Assembly (NCBI RefSeq): GCF_003576645.1 | Contig: NC_044925.1 | Location: 12,892,011 to 12,956,010 of the forward strand | Length of the DNA stretch: 64,000 bases | Source: Ipomoea triloba | Taxonomy: Eukaryota; Streptophyta; Magnoliopsida; Solanales; Convolvulaceae | Direction: 5' to 3' | Shown here: positions 58,753-64,000 of the stretch, piece after piece | Numbering within the stretch: the first letter of the stretch is position 1 | Layout of the letters: each line of letters opens with the position of its first letter | Program-made: the position numbers and the translations under genes | The notes under the pieces: model-generated | The model's input: only the letters and a program-made list of their open reading frames with translations | The model's database searches: none | Told to the model about the DNA's origin: nothing

Positions 58753-61704
58753 CTCCCCCTCAAGCGTAGGTAAACTCGTAACCTGAAGCTTGTCTCTAAG
58801 AAAAGAAAATCTGGGACTAGGCAAAGCTTTTGTAAAGATGTCAGCTAGTTGGTCTTTTGTTGAAATAAAATTCACCTGAATGTCTCAATTGGCAACTCTA
58901 TCTCGAACAAAGTGATAGTCAATCTCCACGTGCTTAGTTCTTGCATGAAAAATGGGATTTGCACACATGTACGCAGCACCAAGATTGTCACACCATAATT
59001 TAGGAGCAGGAATGCCATCAATGTTGATTTCTCGCAGTAAAGACAGGATCCATATCACCTCAGCACAAACATCTGCTAAGGCTTTATACTCTGCCTCTGT
59101 GGAAGACCTCGCAACTGTTTTCTGTTTCTTGCACACCCAAGAGATATGATTGGTGCCAAGAAACACTGCATACCCACTAGTAGATTTACGAGAGTCAGGA
59201 CAACCAGCGCAATCAGAATCAGAGAAAGCATGAAGCTCTCTAGATTTTGATTGAGTCACACGCAAGCCGAAGAGTAGAGTTCCCTTGACATACCTGAGCA
59301 CTCGTTTCAATTGCTCCCAATTGGACACAGTTGGAGCATGCATATGTTGACACAGTTGATTGACCGCAAAGGACAGATCTGGTCGTGTAATAGTGAGATA
59401 TTGAAGAGCACCAGCCAGACTTCCGTATTTCGTTGGATCTTCATATGAATCTGTGCTGAGCAATGGAGATTTGGATGCAGAAATAGGAGTGGCTAGAGGC
59501 TTACGATCAGACATACCAGCCCGTTTCAAGATGTCTGTCATATATCGCTGCTGAGAGAGAATAACACCATTGCTAGTTTTGACTAACTCAATTCCAAGAA
59601 AGAAACCAGACTCACCAAGATCTCTAATCTTGAAAGTAGTAGATAATTTGGAAAGTATATCAGACAGTAGGGACTGATCATTCCCCATCACCAATATATC
59701 ATCAACATAGACTAATAAATACACACATGCAGAACCACGAGAGTAATATAATAAGGTCACATCAGTCTTTGAAGCTATAAACCCAACCGAGAGTAAAAAC
59801 GCATGCAACCGAGTAAACCAAGCCCGTGGGGCTTGCTTTAAGCCATATAAGGAGCGTTTCAATAGACATACATGATCAGGCAACTGAGTGTCAACATACC
59901 CAGGCGGTTGACGCATATAAACAGTTTCATTCAAATGACCATTCAGAAAAGCATTGTGGATGTCAAGTTGCCTAATCATCCATCCTGAAGAAATAGCCAA
60001 ACTCAAAAGCAACCGGACTGTAGTGGGTTTAACAACTGGACTAAATGTGTCAAAAAAGTCCTGACCAGGAACCTGATTAAAACCCTTTGCCACAAGCCGC
60101 ACCTTATGTCTCTCTATTGAACCATCAGCTTTATGTTTAGTACGAAAAACCCACTTACAGCCAATCACATTCACACATGAGCAAGGAGGAACCAGAACCC
60201 AAGTCTGATTTTGTAAAAGTGCATTGAATTCTTAATCCATCGCCTCACGCCATTCAGAAAATTTAACAGCCTGAGAGTAGCACGTGGGCTCAGGAGGACA
60301 GACCTGAGCAGACAGAGCCAAGAGCGGGGCCACAGACCGACTCCTAGTAGCCATGGCATGGGATCGAACAGTTGGACGGGTGGACTTGCCACGGGGACGC
60401 CCTCTTTGACGAGTAGGAGCAGCAACAGTAGCAGCAGGAGGATTGACCTGATCAAGAGCAGCAGGAGGGGACGGTAATGTCTGCAAAATTGATTCAGCCC
60501 ATGGTCTCTGCACAGGAGGATGTGACTGCAAAGCAACCTTACCAACAAAAGGAAACACAGACTCGTCAAAGTATACATGTCTGCAAATATATATCTTATT
60601 AGTCTGTAGGTCCATGCATCTGTACCCCTTAAAGGATTCAGGGTAACCTAAGAAGACATAGGGAGATGATCGATATGACATTTTGTGGCGATTATAAGGA
60701 AGCAAGTGAGGATAACAAAGACAACCAAACGCACAAAGAAAAGAGTATGAGGGAGAAGATTTATGTAACACCATGTGAGGACTGGAATACTGCAGCACAC
60801 TTGATGGCATTTTATTAATCAAGTAAACAACAGTTTCAAAGGCAAAATCCCAAAAACGAGACGGAACAGACGCACGAGTCATAAGAGTAAGTCCTGTTTC
60901 AACAATATGTCGATGTTTCCTTTCAACACGACCATTCTGCTCATGAGTATAAGCACATGACTGCCTATGATAATTCCTAACTAAACAAAGAGAGTATGCA
61001 ATTTTTTGTATTCAGCTCCTAAATCAGATTGAATGGACTTAATTTTGCGATTAAAGGAGCGTTCAACCAAGGCACGAAATTTATCAAAGATGGCATACAA
61101 GTCAGACTTCAATTTCATAGGTAATACCATGTGTAACGAGAATGATCATCAACAAAAAGGACAAAATAACGATACCCAGAAAAAGACAAAACAGGAGCTG
61201 GTCCCCAAATATCAGTATACATTAAATCAAGAACATTCGAACTAACAGAGTCTACACGTGGCAATGGGAATCGAACAGATTTGCCCAATTGACAAGCAGA
61301 ACATAAAGTAGAAGTACAACGAGTATAACGATTTGAACTACTAACAGAACAAAAAGGAAGAATACGATTTAAGACTCGTTGATGAGGATGGCCCAAACGA
61401 TCATGCCACACGAAAGAGGATGCACGAAAGGAGACAAAAGCTTGGGGACTGACTCTTGGAACGGGCAACGTGTATAGGCCATTGGAACTAGTGCCGCGCA
61501 GGAGGATTTCCTTGGTTTTTAAATCCTTCACAACAAAAAAAGACGGATGAAACTCAAAGAAGACATTGTTATCTTTAGTAAAATGCTGAACAGACAAAAG
61601 AGAAGAAGATAGACCAGGTACATGTAAGATTTCAGACATCTTAAAAATCCTAGAAGGAGTATGAATAGAAGCATGGCCAGTATGACTAATAAGTAAACCC
61701 ATAT
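58753..61704 (-). pseudogene. Ty1/copia pol (integrase, RT, RNase H)
   Basis: Frames in order: gag_pre-integrase FVWHDRLGHPHQRVLNRIL (about 61390), the zinc-binding CSACQLGK, integrase core DIWGPAPV, FVDDHSRYTWYYL (stop at about 61115), then, after frame breaks, a second core part SVLQYSSPHMVLH and GCLCYPHLLPYNRHKM (60882-60232). The RT frame (60174-58885) holds [40 protein letters not shown], and catalytic YVDDILVMG at about residues 155-163. RNase H follows: [31 protein letters not shown] and [10 protein letters not shown]. It is interrupted by stops near 58885, 60236 and 61115. The RT frame itself is open. Confidence 0.9.
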
Positions 61705-62540
61705 TAATCAAATTGTGCTATTTGCTACCAACATCAGAACACTTAAAAACAATTACGGATTCAAGGTTGTAACTAGCAATTTAATGACTTGACAATTGGA
61801 CAATGGGCCCTATTGCAACAATTAATCAAGCAATAATTTAAATAAATATAACAGAAGATATATAGATAATAAAGTGCAAAGAATAATTTAGGCTAAATAA
61901 AGCTTACTGATCTTGTAGAATCAAACTTCAATAATCCTCAAATTGGAAAAATATGAACTCAGCAGTACATCGTAGGATTGTTTACAAAATAAATATAAAT
62001 TGATTCGTAAAAACTTGATATCTGTACTAAAAAGACATCATCCTATGTATACTAATTTAGGTTTAATTTTGGCCGTTCATGAGAGTAGATTGCGGAAGGA
62101 ACCTTTGGACAGCCGTTCACGTGTTGCACCGTTTGAATTGTTCTTCGCAGCCATAGTCTTCGCAATTCGCACGTCCGCAGCTCGTCCGCATCTTTCTCCA
62201 AATCTGCTGTCTACGTACTTAGAAAACAAAATAAAACAAAACTAATTAAAGACCTAAAGGATGAAGCTTGGGGCTTTGTTTAATTAATAAAATAAACAAA
62301 CATTGGTTTGGTAAAAAGAATTAGAAAAACAAGGAGTCCACTTTAATCTACTTAGCCCAACTGTCATTTAATGGTAATTTAATTTTAAAAGTTAAAATAC
62401 TCATTAGCTTTAATTATTAAATAATTATTATATTATTTCAAAACATAAAAATAAAGTGTAAAATAAATATAATGTTAAATAAATAAAACTAATTTATTAT
62501 AAGAATCAAATATAAATATGTATAAAAATAGTGCTTATCA
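61705..62540 (-). repeat. 5' LTR fragment of the Athila-type element
   Basis: Matches 54708-55525 with few substitutions and one insertion near 62472-62489. The inner 529 bp of this LTR (the part matching 54179-54707) are missing, and the copia sequence begins at the break. Confidence 0.88.
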
Positions 62541-64000
62541 CCTGGCAGGTGGAGCACTTAGCCACCTTCCGAATGCAATCCCTAACCGTGGTCGGTCAAT
62601 AATAGCCCTACAGTACCAACTTCTGAGCTAAGGTATGTGGCCCTTGGTGGGCCGCACAGATCCCCGAGTGCGCTTCTTCCATCACTTTCTTTGCATCAAC
62701 TGGAAACAAACAAAGCAATAGGGACCCCCCCGAAAGACCTCTTGTATAATCGTCCATCCTGCATCACATAGTATGGAGCCATTCTCTTGATTCTAGCCGC
62801 TTCTACCAGGTTATCAGGTAACTCGACATTTTCCTTGTATCGAATTAGGTCAGCCAATATGTAAGCTTCAGGGGGAACTTCCTCCTCATCACCGCTTTCT
62901 CTCGGGCGCAGCCTTTGTGGGTTTATCTTATTCACTTCTTCTGATGGCTCGTCCCGATCCCCTATGCTGGGTCATCCTATCACCTCTTTCCGACATATGC
63001 CCAATAGGTATTCTGGTATTCCTCCCAATTTTATCTTGGACAACACATCCGTTTCTGAATTCTCTACCTTGGGAACATGATCAATCTCATAAGCTTGGAA
63101 ATCCTTCAGGAGTCCCTCAGTCGCCTCTTTATACTGCCTCATTCTTTCCCCTTTAGTTTCATATGCTCCTTTTACTTGGCCGACCATTAGTCGTGAATCG
63201 GTCCAAATGCGGAGTCTTCGGCTCCTAGAGCTTTGACTAGCCGTAACCCCCCGAGGACGGCTTCATACTCGACTTCAATGTTGGAGGTTTAAAACTGATA
63301 TTATAAGGCGTAGTATAGTTGGAATCCTTCCGGGGTAGTTACCATTACTCCCCCTCCATGGTGTTTTTGACTCGAAGCTCCATCCGCATGCATCTCCCAC
63401 CATTCGTCAGCATCGGGAATGATTGTAGAGTCGCTACTTGAATCTTGGGTCGTGAATTTGACTAGAAAGTCAGGTAATACCTGGGCTTTGATGGCAGGTC
63501 GGGGCTGGTATTCAATCCCGAATTGTGTCAATTCCACAACCCACTTCACAAGTCGACCTGACAAGGTCGGATTTCTAAGAACTCCCGCCAATGGTTGATC
63601 TGCTAGTACTCGTATGGGATGAGCCTGGAAGTAGGGGACCAACTTTCGGGCGGTGATGACTAGTACATTAACCATCTCCTCTAACGGTGAGTACCAAACT
63701 TCGGCAGCCTTCAAAGCCCAACTTACATAGTATATCGGGTGCTGGACCTTATCTTCTACTCTAATGAGGACTGAGTTTACTGCTTGTTGAGATGCCGCTA
63801 AGTAAAGGAAAAGTGCCTGCCCTTCCACGGGTTTGGATAACAGCGGAGGAGACAATAAGTACTTCTTGAGGCCCTTGAAAGTTGCCTGACAATCTTCCGA
63901 CCAGACGAATTCGTCCCGAGTTTTTAAGGCATCGAAGAAAGGTAAGGATCGGTCGGCCGATTTCGACAAAAATCGGCTCAGTGCTGCGAATCGCCCTGTT
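62541..64000 (-). pseudogene. Tat-type gypsy pol: RNase H domains and integrase N-terminus
   Basis: The upstream half of the split Tat pol, running off the window edge. From 63969 it reads the RT thumb/RNase H region: FVWSEDCQATFKGLKKYLLSPPLL, ALFLYLAASQQAVNSVLIR, IYYVSWALKAAEVWYSPLE, and VKWVVELTQFGIEYQPR. A second, archaeal-type RNase H follows (MHADGASSQKHHGGGVMV, then EVEYEAVLGGLRL after a stop at about 63301). A double RNase H marks the Tat/Ogre group. A linker (VPPEAYILADLIRYKENVELPD, DGRLYKRSFGG) leads to VAKCSTCQ at 62541, the integrase zinc finger, which continues at 54178. Several stops show it is dead. Confidence 0.88.

Larger units (their letters stand above)
58620..61704 (-). mobile_element. 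Truncated Ty1/copia element inside the Athila gag
   Basis: Minus-strand copia element with integrase, RT and RNase H, a polypurine tract GAGGGGGAGTA and a short 3' LTR (58620-58752). Gag, protease and 5' LTR are absent: the sequence stops at 61704 directly against an Athila LTR fragment. The left junction lies in the Athila gag, so the copia inserted there first and a later deletion removed its 5' part together with the Athila leader. Confidence 0.85.
54179..62540 (-). mobile_element. Athila-type gypsy element, deleted and interrupted
   Basis: On the minus strand it starts TGATAAGCACTATTTT (62540) and ends GGTTTCGACA (54179). A polypurine tract GTGTGGGGAATTT precedes the 3' LTR, as in Athila elements. 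It comprises a 5' LTR fragment, gag-protease, a 1.4-kb non-coding 3' region and a complete 3' LTR. There is no RT or integrase of its own. A copia element replaced part of gag and the 5' leader. The flanking pentamers (GTGGG and CCTGG) do not match, so the expected target duplication is missing. It splits the Tat pol. Confidence 0.82.

Noticed and set aside
54179..62540. Reading the copia RT frame as a host gene
   Set aside because: Clear copia motifs ([16 protein letters not shown]), an adjacent polypurine tract and an LTR show it is a retroelement.

Overview
This window is nuclear DNA of a flowering plant, almost certainly a eudicot. The evidence is one intron-rich single-copy plant gene (an ASHH1/SDG26-type SET-domain histone methyltransferase), AT-rich intergenic DNA, and nested plant transposons: L1 LINEs, Ty1/copia, Ty3/gypsy of the Athila and Tat types, hAT, Mutator-like, Harbinger, Stowaway and Helitron elements. 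The species cannot be fixed from the sequence. No tRNA, rRNA, CRISPR or prokaryotic feature was seen, and no virus-derived gene was recognised.

Layout. 1-6.1 kb: a 104-bp tandem repeat, a decayed copia pol fragment, then three repeat-rich modules separated by long TA microsatellites. 6.1-12.5 kb: a solo LTR (TSD AGTAT) with a second, oppositely oriented copy of the same LTR family (TSD CACAC) inside it. 12.5-18.1 kb: an AT-rich tandem repeat broken by a foldback MITE, a Mutator-like element (9-bp TSD) that itself holds a 5'-truncated LINE and a second Mutator-like element with a hAT MITE inside, and a Stowaway MITE. 18.3-24.7 kb: a decayed hAT transposon with a zBED/hATC transposase pseudogene and three MITEs.

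24,989-40,264 (minus strand): the ASHH1-like gene. It has ten coding exons, all introns are GT-AG, and the reading frame is open for 509 codons. A third copy of the solo-LTR family (TSD ATATC) lies in its last intron. Its 5' side meets another nest (40.8-47.5 kb) that begins about 555 bp upstream of the ATG: a solo LTR contains a hAT MITE, whose TA microsatellite contains a gag-only LTR element and a Helitron.

47.5-64 kb: two Harbinger-like MITEs, a minus-strand LINE fragment, and a Tat-type gypsy element read on the minus strand (RNase H domains and integrase), with an antisense ORF carrying a gypsy-type transposon domain. The Tat element is split by an Athila element that lacks RT and integrase, and the Athila is itself interrupted and partly replaced by a copia element.

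The only gene likely to serve the host is the ASHH1-like one. The rest is a layered record of insertions, many dated relative to one another by exact target-site duplications. The least familiar elements are the TA-microsatellite-delimited modules at 3.2-5.4 kb and the GC-rich palindromic modules that recur inside otherwise AT-rich LTR elements.
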